From contig NZ_FNSR01000002.1 of NCBI RefSeq assembly GCF_900104845.1, positions 1,302,001-1,366,000 of the forward strand: a DNA stretch of 64,000 bases, written 5' to 3'. Origin of the DNA: Paraburkholderia caballeronis. Its GTDB lineage: Bacteria > Pseudomonadota > Gammaproteobacteria > Burkholderiales > Burkholderiaceae. A model generated the notes under the pieces. It was not told the DNA's origin. It worked only from the letters and a program-made list of their open reading frames with translations, and did not search any database. Position 1 is the first letter of the stretch. The number at the start of each line of letters is the position of its first letter. The translations under genes were made by a program, and so were the position numbers. This document shows positions 25,955 through 34,750 of this stretch, piece after piece.

Positions 25955-26815
25955 ATGAGTGATTCGAGCGACATCGTGCAACTGCCTGTATCGGCTGCAT
26001 CGACCTCGGCGGCAGCGCTGGTCGAGGTGCGGGGGCTGTACAAGCGCTACGGCGCGGTGGACGTGTTGCGCGGCGTCGATCTGACGATCGCCAGGTCCGA
26101 GGTGACCTGCATTATCGGGCCGTCGGGTTCCGGCAAGAGCACGCTGCTGCGCTGCCTGGCCGCGCTGGAGACATACGACCACGGCGAAGTGCGCATCGAA
26201 GGCCAATTGCTAGGTTATGTCGAACGCGGCGGCCGGCGCGTGCGCGCGACGGCCAGCGAGATCAACCGGGTTCGTCGCAACGTCGGCATGGTATTCCAGC
26301 AGTTCAACCTGTGGCCGCACATGTCCGCGCTCGCGAACGTCAAGGAAGCCCTGCTGCGCGTGAGCGGCCTGTCGAATGCCGACGCGACGCAGCGCGCCGG
26401 CCGGATGCTGGAGATGGTGGGCATGTCGTACCGTGCCGACGCCTATCCGACGAAACTGTCGGGCGGCCAGCAGCAGCGCGTGGCGATTGCGCGTGCGCTG
26501 GCGATGGAGCCGCACATCATGCTGTTCGACGAGCCGACCTCGGCGCTCGATCCCGAACTCGTCGGCGAAGTCCTGCAGGTCATGAAACAGCTCGCGCGCG
26601 ACGGCATGACGATGGCGGTCGTCACGCACGAAATGGGGTTCGCGGCACAGATGGCCGATACCGTCGTGTTTATCGACCAGGGGCGTATTGCCGTGCGGGG
26701 CGCGCCGGGCGACGTGTTCCGCGCTTCGGAGAATCCGCGGCTCAAGCAGTTCCTGCAGAACTATCTGGATCGGAACGCGTTCTGGTCCGACGGCAGCCCA
26801 GACCGTCGCGCATGA
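25955..26815 (+). CDS. Polar amino-acid-type ABC ATP-binding protein
   Basis: 286 aa from ATG 25955. Walker [10 protein letters not shown] (residues about 53-61), Q-loop [11 protein letters not shown], signature LSGGQQQR, Walker [13 protein letters not shown] and the H-loop 'AVVTHEM' are all present. The N-terminal 23 residues before the ATPase core are low complexity (Ser/Ala). The stop overlaps a possible ATG (26812) of the aldolase gene, so importer and aldolase are probably one message. Confidence 0.94.
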   Translation: MSDSSDIVQLPVSAASTSAAALVEVRGLYKRYGAVDVLRGVDLTIARSEVTCIIGPSGSGKSTLLRCLAALETYDHGEVRIEGQLLGYVERGGRRVRATASEINRVRRNVGMVFQQFNLWPHMSALANVKEALLRVSGLSNADATQRAGRMLEMVGMSYRADAYPTKLSGGQQQRVAIARALAMEPHIMLFDEPTSALDPELVGEVLQVMKQLARDGMTMAVVTHEMGFAAQMADTVVFIDQGRIAVRGAPGDVFRASENPRLKQFLQNYLDRNAFWSDGSPDRRA

Positions 26816-26850
26816 TTCGTGCGCCGCTTTCACTGATTTTCCCGGAACCC

Positions 26851-27573
26851 ATGAACGAAGCCCAATTGCGTATCGATCTCGCCGCGGCATTCCGCTGCTT
26901 TGCCCGTCTCGGCATGCACGAGGCGGTGGCGAATCATTTGAGTGCGGCCGTTTCGCCGGACGGCCGGCAGTTCCTGATGAACCCGAAATGGAAGCATTTT
27001 TCGCGTATCTGCGCCAGCGATCTGGTGCTGGTCGATGCGGACGATTCGAGCAGTCTGAGGAATGGCGAAATCGATCCGACCGCATGGGCGATTCACGGGC
27101 AGCTGCATCGCCGCTTGCCGCACGTGCGCGTTGCGATGCATCTGCACCCCGTCTATGCGACCGCGATTTCGACGCTGAAGGATCCGACCATCCAGCCGAT
27201 CGAGCAGAACACGGCGCGCTACTTCAACCGGGTGGCGCTGGATGCGGCGTTCGGCGGCATGGCCGATACCGAGGCCGAAGGCGAGCGCCTGGTGCGGCTG
27301 CTGGGCGATCACTCGCGGCTGATGATGTGCAATCACGGCGTAATGGTGACCGCGCCGACCATCGGCGAGGCCTTCGACGACATGTACACGCTCGAACGCG
27401 CCTGCCAGATCCTGGCGACCGCCTACGCGACGAACCGGCCCCTCCATATTCTGACGGACGAAGTGGCTGAGAAGACGGCGCGCGACTGGGAGGGCATTCG
27501 CGATTTTTCGCTCGCCCATTTCGAGGAAATGAAACGGATTCTCGACCGTGAGGATCCGTCGTATGCGGCGTGA
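26851..27573 (+). CDS. Class II aldolase/adducin family protein
   Basis: 240 aa from ATG 26851 (GGAA site five bases before); an ATG at 26812 coupled to the ATPase stop would add 13 residues. The zinc site is visible as HLH in 'VAMHLHPVYAT' (residues about 96-98) and a third His in 'MMCNHGVMVTAP' (about 157). The family includes fuculose-phosphate aldolase and decarboxylases; metabolic members often lack sugar specificity. It probably cleaves or decarboxylates an intermediate of this cluster. Last gene of the second importer operon. Confidence 0.88.
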   Translation: MNEAQLRIDLAAAFRCFARLGMHEAVANHLSAAVSPDGRQFLMNPKWKHFSRICASDLVLVDADDSSSLRNGEIDPTAWAIHGQLHRRLPHVRVAMHLHPVYATAISTLKDPTIQPIEQNTARYFNRVALDAAFGGMADTEAEGERLVRLLGDHSRLMMCNHGVMVTAPTIGEAFDDMYTLERACQILATAYATNRPLHILTDEVAEKTARDWEGIRDFSLAHFEEMKRILDREDPSYAA

Positions 27574-27989
27574 CCATGCCGGGCGCCGTATGCTGTCTGC
27601 GCGCATGCAGTCTGCCTTCCGCGCATGAAGCGACGTCTGGCTGCGCCCGCGCATGCGCGGGATGCGCGCAATATCGACGAGCTGCGTCTGGCCGCGCGGC
27701 GCCATCTGCCGCATTTTTGCACGTCGGTGGATAGCCTGTGTCGGCGTTTCCTGCGGCGCGCGACTGGCGCTGCTGGCGCTGCTGGTGCTGCTACGCAGCC
27801 GTGTTCCGCGCAGACGATGTCCTAATGAGCCTGCCCGAATTAGCGTCACGACCGGAGAGGGTTGCTGCAGCGTATGTGATCCGCCGGCACCAGCCCGGTG
27901 TCGAATACGCCGACGATCGCGCCGTCAGCAGCAGCAGGTGGATCGGCATGCCGACAGGTCTTCGCCCCGGCTGAGGACGGCGACCGGTG
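27574..27989. other. Intergenic region with a possible alpha-hydroxy-acid dehydrogenase relic
   Basis: 416 bases between convergent genes. Plus-strand codons at 27625-27717 read 'DARNIDELRLAARRHLPHF', reminiscent of the N-terminus of FMN-dependent L-lactate-type dehydrogenases (NIDDLRRLARRRLP). Nothing of the flavin-binding core follows, so at most this is a decayed fragment. No terminator was recognised. Confidence 0.35.
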
Positions 27990-29180
27990 TCATGCGCCGG
28001 GTGTCCATCCCGGCTCGCCGAGCCTGTCGACGAGCGTATCCATGAAAGTCAGGCACTTCGAGAGCTGCTCGTACGTCACATATTCGTCGGCCTTGTGCGC
28101 CTGTTCGATCCCGCCGGGGCCGCAGACGACGGTCGGAATACCGATCGCCTGGAACAGCCCGCCTTCGGTGCCGAACGACAGCGTGCGAACCTGATCGTTG
28201 CCGACCGCCTCGCAGGCGAGCCGTTTGAGCCATGCTGCGTCGGATTCGTCCGCGAGTCCCGGATAGGCGACCAGTTGCTGCCACTCGATATCGCTGTCCT
28301 GGTAGGTGGCGCGCATTTCGGCAATCAGTTCGTTCGCGGCGTACGTTCGCGCGGAATCGAGCAGAGCCGCGGGTGATTCGTCCGGCAGATTGCGAATCTC
28401 GAACTCCACCTCTGCGTGATCGGGAATCACGTTGAGCGCAATTCCGCCGTGAATCCTGCCGGTATGAACCGTGGTGTATGGCGGGTCGAAACGCTCGTCG
28501 TGCTGGCCGTGTTGTCTGAGATCGCGCGCGGTACGGCGCAGAAACGTGACAAGTTCCGCCGCAAAATCGGCCGCATTGACGCCCAGGTGCGTCAGCGCCG
28601 AGTGCCCGGCCAGCCCCCTCACGCAGCATCGGTAGGCGAGCTTGCCCTTGTGGGCGACGGCGACGCGCATGCCGGTCGGTTCACCGATGATGCAGCCTGC
28701 CGGCTTGACAGGGGCCTGCGCCAGTCGGGCCAGCAGAGGACGCACGCCGACACAGCCGATCTCCTCGTCGTAGCTGAAGGCCAGATGGATCGGAGTATCG
28801 GTACAGGCCTGCACGAAACGCGGGACGACGGCGCACACGGCAGCGATGAATCCCTTCATGTCCGCGACGCCTCGCCCGTAGACGCGGTCGGCCGCGCGGG
28901 TCAGCTCGAATGGCGGCATTGTCCACGGCTGGCCGGCCGTCGGTACGACGTCCGTATGTCCCGACAGGCACAGCCCGGGACGATCCGTCGGGCCGATCGT
29001 GGCGAACAGGCTGGCCTTGGTGCGTGCGTCGTCGTACACGAGTGTCGAGGCGACGCCGCAGCTATTCAGATAGTCCTGTACGAACGCCATGAGCGGCAGA
29101 TTCGATTCCGAACTGCGCGTATCGAAGCGGATCAGGTGTTCCAGCAGGTCGAGCGTGGATGGCAGCAATGGGTGCGTCAT
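27990..29180 (-). CDS. M20 metallopeptidase, ArgE-like N-acyl amino-acid deacylase
   Basis: 396 aa. Zinc ligands and catalytic residues can be placed: His/Asp in 'LCLSGHTDVVP' (residues about 75-85), Asp in 'YGRGVADMKG' (about 110), Glu pair in 'SYDEEIGCVG' (about 143) and C-terminal His in 'GIEQAHKADEY' (about 367). The best family label is acetylornithine deacetylase (ArgE), but in this position a role on an N-acyl intermediate or substrate of the cluster is as likely as arginine synthesis. Preceded by a copy of the shared regulatory element. Confidence 0.9.
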   Translation of the reverse strand: MTHPLLPSTLDLLEHLIRFDTRSSESNLPLMAFVQDYLNSCGVASTLVYDDARTKASLFATIGPTDRPGLCLSGHTDVVPTAGQPWTMPPFELTRAADRVYGRGVADMKGFIAAVCAVVPRFVQACTDTPIHLAFSYDEEIGCVGVRPLLARLAQAPVKPAGCIIGEPTGMRVAVAHKGKLAYRCCVRGLAGHSALTHLGVNAADFAAELVTFLRRTARDLRQHGQHDERFDPPYTTVHTGRIHGGIALNVIPDHAEVEFEIRNLPDESPAALLDSARTYAANELIAEMRATYQDSDIEWQQLVAYPGLADESDAAWLKRLACEAVGNDQVRTLSFGTEGGLFQAIGIPTVVCGPGGIEQAHKADEYVTYEQLSKCLTFMDTLVDRLGEPGWTPGA

Positions 29181-29305
29181 GGCGAGGTAGGCGTCAATTG
29201 TCTGCTTCCTGCGGTTTGCATCGGTACGGTTTCGATACCTTGGTCAGCAGCGTTCCGCTAATTTATGGTCTGCCGTATTTAAGGGAAATAAATTTAAAAA
29301 AATTC

Positions 29306-29328
29306 ATTGCATAAGTCTTCGCTATGCA
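29306..29328 (-). promoter_or_regulatory. Cluster regulatory element, copy 3 (M20 gene)
   Basis: Read on the minus strand: TGCATAG (29328-29322), 10 bases, TGCAAT (29311-29306), then a long AT tract with TTTATTTCCC. The first half includes the stop codon of the LysR gene. Within it, TGCATA-N9-TATGCA is a perfect dyad, and ATA-N9-TAT fits the T-N11-A LTTR box. It lies 126 bases before the M20 ATG. Confidence 0.6.
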
Positions 29329-30266
29329 TCGCCTGAAGAGCTGGGGATCTGGCGCAGAGCGTGAACGTGCGCTTCGCAGAACTCGGCGAAGCGCTTGATG
29401 ATCTGGCGGGGTTTCATGCTGCGCGACTGGGCGATGCCGAGCGTGGTTGCCGTGACTTCGTCGCGGAACGGGCGCATGACGAAATCCGCGCCATCGGTCG
29501 TGCGCGTCGATTTCAGCGGAAAGTTCAAGATGCTGTAGCCGAGGCCGTTCGCGACCAGACCGCGCACGACTTCGGGCTGAGCCGACCGGAATGCCGGTAC
29601 GGGGCGGCGTCCAAGCGGATCGAACAGCGCCATGAAATATTCGCGGCTATGAGGCAGGTCGAGCTGCACGTAGGGTTCGTCGAGCAGATCCGCGAGTGCG
29701 ACGCTGGAGGTTCCTGCGAGCGGATGTCGTTCGGGCAGGATCGCGTAGGGAGGGAGCGTGGCGAGCGGCATGAAGGCAATGTCGTCCTCAAGATCGAGGC
29801 TATAGGTCAGCGCAAGATCGAGCGTGCCATCGTGCAGACCGCGCAGCAGATCGTCCTGATGGGCTTCGTGCGTATCGAACTGGACGCCGGGGAAATCGCT
29901 GAGGAAGCGACTGATGAGCATGGGCATGAGCGGTGGCGCGAGCGATGCGAGGCAGCCGAGCGCGATCGTCCCCGACATGCCGCCGTCCAGTTCGCGCGCG
30001 CTGGCCTGCAGTTCTTCCGCGTTTTTCAGCAGATTGCGCGCGAGGCCCAGCATGTCTCGCCCGGCCGTGGTCAGCGACAGCCCGCTTGCATGATGGCGGA
30101 TGAACAGCTGCACGTCGAACGAGGCTTCGAGTTCGGCCAGGGCGGTCGAGATCGACGGCTGCGAGATGTGCAGTTTCCGGGCCGCCGCGGTGAATGACAG
30201 CACTTCCGCCGTGACGACGAAGTAGCGCAGCTGGCGCAGCGAATATCGCAATTGAGGAATGTCCAT
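29322..30266 (-). CDS. LysR-family regulator, candidate regulator of the catabolic cluster
   Basis: A 314-aa LTTR with HTH at residues about 10-68 ('SFTAAARKLHISQPSISTAL') and a periplasmic-binding-protein-like effector domain (about 97-305). It is divergent from the FAD monooxygenase operon and upstream of the M20 gene. Four similar dyad elements in the cluster, two of them flanking this gene, are the natural candidates for its binding sites. The inducer is presumably the imported compound or a product. Target assignment is inference from site distribution. Confidence 0.92.
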   Translation of the reverse strand: MDIPQLRYSLRQLRYFVVTAEVLSFTAAARKLHISQPSISTALAELEASFDVQLFIRHHASGLSLTTAGRDMLGLARNLLKNAEELQASARELDGGMSGTIALGCLASLAPPLMPMLISRFLSDFPGVQFDTHEAHQDDLLRGLHDGTLDLALTYSLDLEDDIAFMPLATLPPYAILPERHPLAGTSSVALADLLDEPYVQLDLPHSREYFMALFDPLGRRPVPAFRSAQPEVVRGLVANGLGYSILNFPLKSTRTTDGADFVMRPFRDEVTATTLGIAQSRSMKPRQIIKRFAEFCEAHVHALRQIPSSSGDA

Positions 30267-30327
30267 CGATACGCTCCGGGCGGATGAGAGTTATGCCGCA
30301 GCCGATTGTGCAGTGGTCAAATTAGCC

Positions 30328-30355
30328 TGCATAGCCAAAAACGATCTTATGCATT
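30328..30355 (+). promoter_or_regulatory. Cluster regulatory element, copy 4 (LysR/monooxygenase divergent region)
   Basis: TGCATAG (30328-30334), 15 bases, TGCATT (30350-30355), followed by GAAATATGTTTTCC. TGCATA/TATGCA also make a dyad with a 14-base spacer. It sits between the divergent LysR and monooxygenase genes, about 90 bases before the latter and 60 before the former, and could serve both. Confidence 0.62.
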
Positions 30356-30444
30356 TTTGAAATATGTTTTCCGGATGTCCAGGCAGAGCGTAAATTTTTT
30401 GCGTGTTCCGATTGCGATCGGGCGGCCCTCAACCGGAGATCACC

Positions 30445-31731
30445 GTGACAGTGGAAATGACGTCGACAGACACGCTCGTGGTAGGCGCAGGCCAGGCCGG
30501 CGTGGCGATGAGCGAACATTTGGGTAGGCTCGGGGTGCCGCACCTCGTGGTGGAGCGCGATCGTATCGCGGAGAGCTGGCGGACCCGGCGATGGGATTCG
30601 CTGGTCGCCAACGGACCGGCCTGGCACGACCGCTTCCCGGGGATGGAGTTCGACGGACTCGATCCGGGTTCGTTCGTGCCGAAGGAGCAGGTCGCGTCCT
30701 ATTTCGAGGCTTATGCGAAGCGGATCGATGCGCCGATCCGTACCGGCGTCGAGGTTCGCCGGGTGACCCGGAATACGGGGCGGCCGGGTTTTTCGGTGGA
30801 GACGTCGGACGGCATGATCGATGCCCGGCGTGTCGTGGTGGCGACGGGGCCGTTCCAGCGTCCGGTGATTCCTGCGATCGCGCCGCGCGACCCGGCGCTG
30901 TTCCAGATTCATTCGGCCGCTTACCGCAATTCGGCGCAATTGCCGGCGGGCGGCGTACTGGTGGTCGGCGCGGGATCGTCGGGTGTGCAGATTGCCGAGG
31001 AGTTGCTTCGCGCGGGGCGTGCCGTGTATCTGTCTGTCGGGCCTCACGACCGGCCACCACGTCGTTATCGCGGCCGGGATTTCTGCTGGTGGCTCGGCGT
31101 GCTCGGCGAATGGGAGAAGGAAGTGGCGCAGCCGGGCCGGGAGCACGTCACGATCGCGGTGAGCGGCGCGCGCGGCGGGTACACGGTGGATTTCCGGCAA
31201 CTCGCACATCAGGGCATGACGCTGGTCGGCGTGACGCAATCGTTCGAGAACGGTGTCGCCGCATTCGCGCCCGATCTCGCTGACAATCTCGCGCGCGGCG
31301 ACGAGAATTACCTGACGGTGCTGGATACGGCCGACGCCTATGCCGCGCGCAACGGCCTGGATCTGCCGGAAGAACCCGAGGCCCGCGTGATCCTGCCCGA
31401 TCCGGCGTGCGTCACGGATCCGGTGCTCGAACTGGATCTGGCCGCAGCCGGCATCACGTCGATCGTCTGGGCCACCGGCTATGCGGTCGATTTCGGCTGG
31501 CTGGACGTCGACGCATTCGGTGCGAACGGCAAGCCGCTGCACCAGCGCGGCGTGTCGGTCGAGCCGGGGCTTTACTTCATCGGCTTGCCGTGGCTGTCGT
31601 GTCGTGCGTCCGCATTCATCTGGGGCGTCTGGCGCGACGCCCAGCGCGTCGCGGAGCATATCGACACCCAGCGCAAATATTTTGCCCATCACGATGCCAT
31701 ACAACACGGCCGGGAGACGTCCGCGGCATGA
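30445..31731 (+). CDS. FAD-dependent monooxygenase (CzcO/flavin-containing monooxygenase family)
   Basis: 428 aa from GTG 30445, which has GGAG six bases upstream; ATG 30457 is an alternative. Two Rossmann nucleotide sites are present: FAD at 'VVGAGQAGVAMSEHLG' (residues about 11-26) and NADPH at 'LVVGAGSSGVQIAEEL' (about 171-186). 'VWATGYAVDFGW' near residue 340 is the ATG-type motif of FMOs. N- or C-oxidation of an amine-type intermediate is likely. First gene of an operon with RidA and DUF1028. Confidence 0.9.
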   Translation: MTVEMTSTDTLVVGAGQAGVAMSEHLGRLGVPHLVVERDRIAESWRTRRWDSLVANGPAWHDRFPGMEFDGLDPGSFVPKEQVASYFEAYAKRIDAPIRTGVEVRRVTRNTGRPGFSVETSDGMIDARRVVVATGPFQRPVIPAIAPRDPALFQIHSAAYRNSAQLPAGGVLVVGAGSSGVQIAEELLRAGRAVYLSVGPHDRPPRRYRGRDFCWWLGVLGEWEKEVAQPGREHVTIAVSGARGGYTVDFRQLAHQGMTLVGVTQSFENGVAAFAPDLADNLARGDENYLTVLDTADAYAARNGLDLPEEPEARVILPDPACVTDPVLELDLAAAGITSIVWATGYAVDFGWLDVDAFGANGKPLHQRGVSVEPGLYFIGLPWLSCRASAFIWGVWRDAQRVAEHIDTQRKYFAHHDAIQHGRETSAA

Positions 31732-31789
31732 GCCGGGACGATAGATTCCGGCCTCGCTTGCCACCTTTAGACAATCACAGGACGTTTCC

Positions 31790-32218
31790 ATGAGCCATCT
31801 TCGCATCCGTCAATTCAATACCCGCGAGACCTATCCGGAGCAGAAACTCGACAACGACCTGTGCCAGGCCGTGGTCGCTAACGGCATCGTGTTCCTGCGC
31901 GGGCAGATCGGCCAGGATCTCGATACGCGGGAGTCGGTCGGCGTCGGTGATGTCGCTGCACAGGCCGAGAAGGCCATGGCGAACATCGCGATGCTGCTGG
32001 ACGAGGCGGGCAGCAAGCTCGAAGACATCTGCAAGGTCACGATTTACCTCGTCGATATACGGTATCGCGAGGCTGTCTACAACGTCGTTGGCCGCTGGCT
32101 CAAGGGTGTCTATCCGGTGTCGACCGGCATCGTCGTGTCGGCGCTCGCGCGTCCCGAATGGCTCGTCGAGATCGATGCGACGGCCGTCATTTCGCAGCCG
32201 ACGGGAGGCGCATCATGA
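31790..32218 (+). CDS. RidA/YjgF/YER057c/UK114-family protein
   Basis: A 142-aa member of the Rid family, which hydrolyses reactive enamine/imine intermediates. The central 'NIAMLLDEAGSKLEDICKVTIYLVDIRYREAVYNVV' region (location only) and the C-terminal 'ARPEWLVEIDATAVI' are typical. The Arg of 'SALARPEWLVEID' corresponds to the position that contacts the carboxylate in active RidA proteins. Its place behind a flavin monooxygenase suggests imine clean-up. The stop overlaps the next ATG. Confidence 0.92.
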   Translation: MSHLRIRQFNTRETYPEQKLDNDLCQAVVANGIVFLRGQIGQDLDTRESVGVGDVAAQAEKAMANIAMLLDEAGSKLEDICKVTIYLVDIRYREAVYNVVGRWLKGVYPVSTGIVVSALARPEWLVEIDATAVISQPTGGAS

Positions 32219-32886
32219 CTTTTTCGCTGGCAGGCCGGTGCGCGCGCACCGGTGCGATGGGCGGTGTCGTCTGCAGCTCCAGTATCGCCGTGCCGAGCCG
32301 ATGCCTGTGGGGCAGCGCGCAGGGGGTCGTCTTGAGCCAGAACGTGACCGATCCTCGTCTCGGCGTGCTCGGCATTCAACTGCTGAAGCAAGGATTCGGT
32401 GCCGGCAGCGTCGTGACTCAAATGGTGGCGGCGCGGGCCAATGCGCAATGGCGGCAGTTGGCCTCGATCGACACGGATGGCGAGACCGCCGTTTTCACCG
32501 GGGAGAACGGGCTTGGCACCACGGCCACCGTGATGGGACGGGATTGTGTCGCGGCCGGTAATCTGCTCGCGAACGAAGAGGTGATCGCGGCGATGGTGAA
32601 AGCGTTCGAGGCACGGGCCGATGCTTTTCTTGCCGAACGACTGCTGGCGGCGCTGGAAGCGGGCGCGGATGCTGGAGGAGAGGCTGGGCCGGTTCATTCC
32701 GCCGGCTTCTGCGTGTTCGACAACGATGTCTGGCCAGTTGCCGAATTGCGTGTGGACTGGTCCGAAACGCCGATCGCCGATCTACGGGCGCTCTGGCTGC
32801 GCTACGCACCGCAGATGAATGATTACGCGACTCGCGCGAGGAATCCGGAGGCCGCGCCATCGTATGGCGTGCCGGGCGATCTTTGA
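32215..32886 (+). CDS. DUF1028 family protein (Ntn-hydrolase-like fold)
   Basis: 223 aa starting at the ATG that overlaps the RidA stop (ATGA). The opening 'MTFSLAGRCARTGAMGGVVCSSS' and 'VVLSQNVTDPRLGVLGIQLL' are diagnostic of DUF1028. The family has an Ntn-hydrolase-like fold and recurs in amino-acid and amine catabolic operons; no reaction is established. Here the association with RidA and an M20 enzyme suggests hydrolysis of an amide-type intermediate, which is inference. Confidence 0.85.
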   Translation: MTFSLAGRCARTGAMGGVVCSSSIAVPSRCLWGSAQGVVLSQNVTDPRLGVLGIQLLKQGFGAGSVVTQMVAARANAQWRQLASIDTDGETAVFTGENGLGTTATVMGRDCVAAGNLLANEEVIAAMVKAFEARADAFLAERLLAALEAGADAGGEAGPVHSAGFCVFDNDVWPVAELRVDWSETPIADLRALWLRYAPQMNDYATRARNPEAAPSYGVPGDL

Positions 32887-32995
32887 AACTTAACCACTGC
32901 GTCGCATTCGGCCTGATGTCCCGTTCCGCTGATTCGCGAACAAAGTCTTCATTGATTCGTCGTGACGCGTCCTGAACCGCCATAGAACATGTCGC

Positions 32996-33011
32996 CGCGT
33001 TAAGGGCATCG
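32996..33011 (+). repeat. Direct repeat of the cyoD stop-codon region (right copy)
   Basis: CGCGTTAAGGGCATCG matches CGCGTTAAGCGCATCG at 12078-12093 in 15 of 16 bases. Upstream GAACAT and GTCGC blocks (32985-32995) also occur before the left copy (12067-12080) with small gaps. The pair brackets the accessory block. Confidence 0.5.
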
Positions 33012-33021
33012 GGACCCCAGG

Positions 33022-33059
33022 CCGGAAAATCCTGTTTGACAGGGGTTTTCCGGTTTTTT
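33022..33059 (+). terminator. Rho-independent terminator
   Basis: CCGGAAAATCCTG pairs with CAGGGGTTTTCCGG around a five-base loop, followed by TTTTTT (33054-33059). It ends the monooxygenase-RidA-DUF1028 operon. Because the cyoD-like repeat sits just before it, it may originally have been the terminator of the cyo operon. Confidence 0.85.
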
Positions 33060-33261
33060 CTTTTGCTGCCGGGCATTCCTCGGCTGCCATCGGCTTTTTC
33101 CTGATGGGCCTGCTGCCCGTCATTCGGAGCCGGAAGGGTGATCCGGCGGTCAATCCACGGGCTCGCCCTTCATTATCTGCATGCGTGCCCGGGTATCCTC
33201 CGCAACAACTTCTACCTGCCTCACTTCCTGTACTGTACGAATACCGCGCCCCGCGGCTTGC

Positions 33262-33291
33262 TTGACACCCATCCGGCCGCGCGCCTATCAT
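33262..33291 (+). promoter_or_regulatory. Sigma-70-type promoter of the thiolase gene
   Basis: A perfect -35 box TTGACA (33262-33267), an 18-base spacer and TATCAT (33286-33291). Transcription would begin near 33298, giving a leader of roughly 110 bases before the thiolase ATG. Confidence 0.65.
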
Positions 33292-33410
33292 GAGCGCCAA
33301 ATGTTCGTCAAACGATCATCGGTTCGTATGGCGAACTTCATGCGCAACTGGACCCGCGCGCCCGATGCCTTCCCGTTGTCGCCCGCGCACCAGTCAAACC
33401 GGAGATATTG

Positions 33411-34613
<1,203 letters not shown>

Positions 34614-34703
34614 TCCGACTGACGACGCGACGGTAACGGCGGCGTGCGGCGCGGTCATCGGCGCCGACCGATGCTCGCGCGGCGCGCCGCCGTTCTGCTT
34701 CTT

Positions 34704-34733
34704 CAGGTCCGGCCGACGCATCGGCCGGACCTG
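34704..34733. terminator. Hairpin between convergent pcaF and gabD
   Basis: A 13-base stem (CAGGTCCGGCCGA / TCGGCCGGACCTG) with a CGCA loop, suited to ending both convergent genes. No T-run is visible. Confidence 0.7.
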
Positions 34734-34750
34734 CGGCGTTCACCGCCGCA

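Larger units (their letters stand above)
32887..33410. other. Intergenic region between the catabolic cluster and pcaF
   Basis: 524 bases without a supportable gene. It contains a direct-repeat copy of the cyoD 3' end (32985-33011), a strong terminator (33022-33059) and a good promoter (33262-33291). Confidence 0.6.

Noticed and set aside
28416..29261. 281-codon plus-strand frame opposite the M20 gene
   Set aside because: Shadow of the M20 coding strand; no start signal, and the catalytic M20 motifs are on the minus strand.
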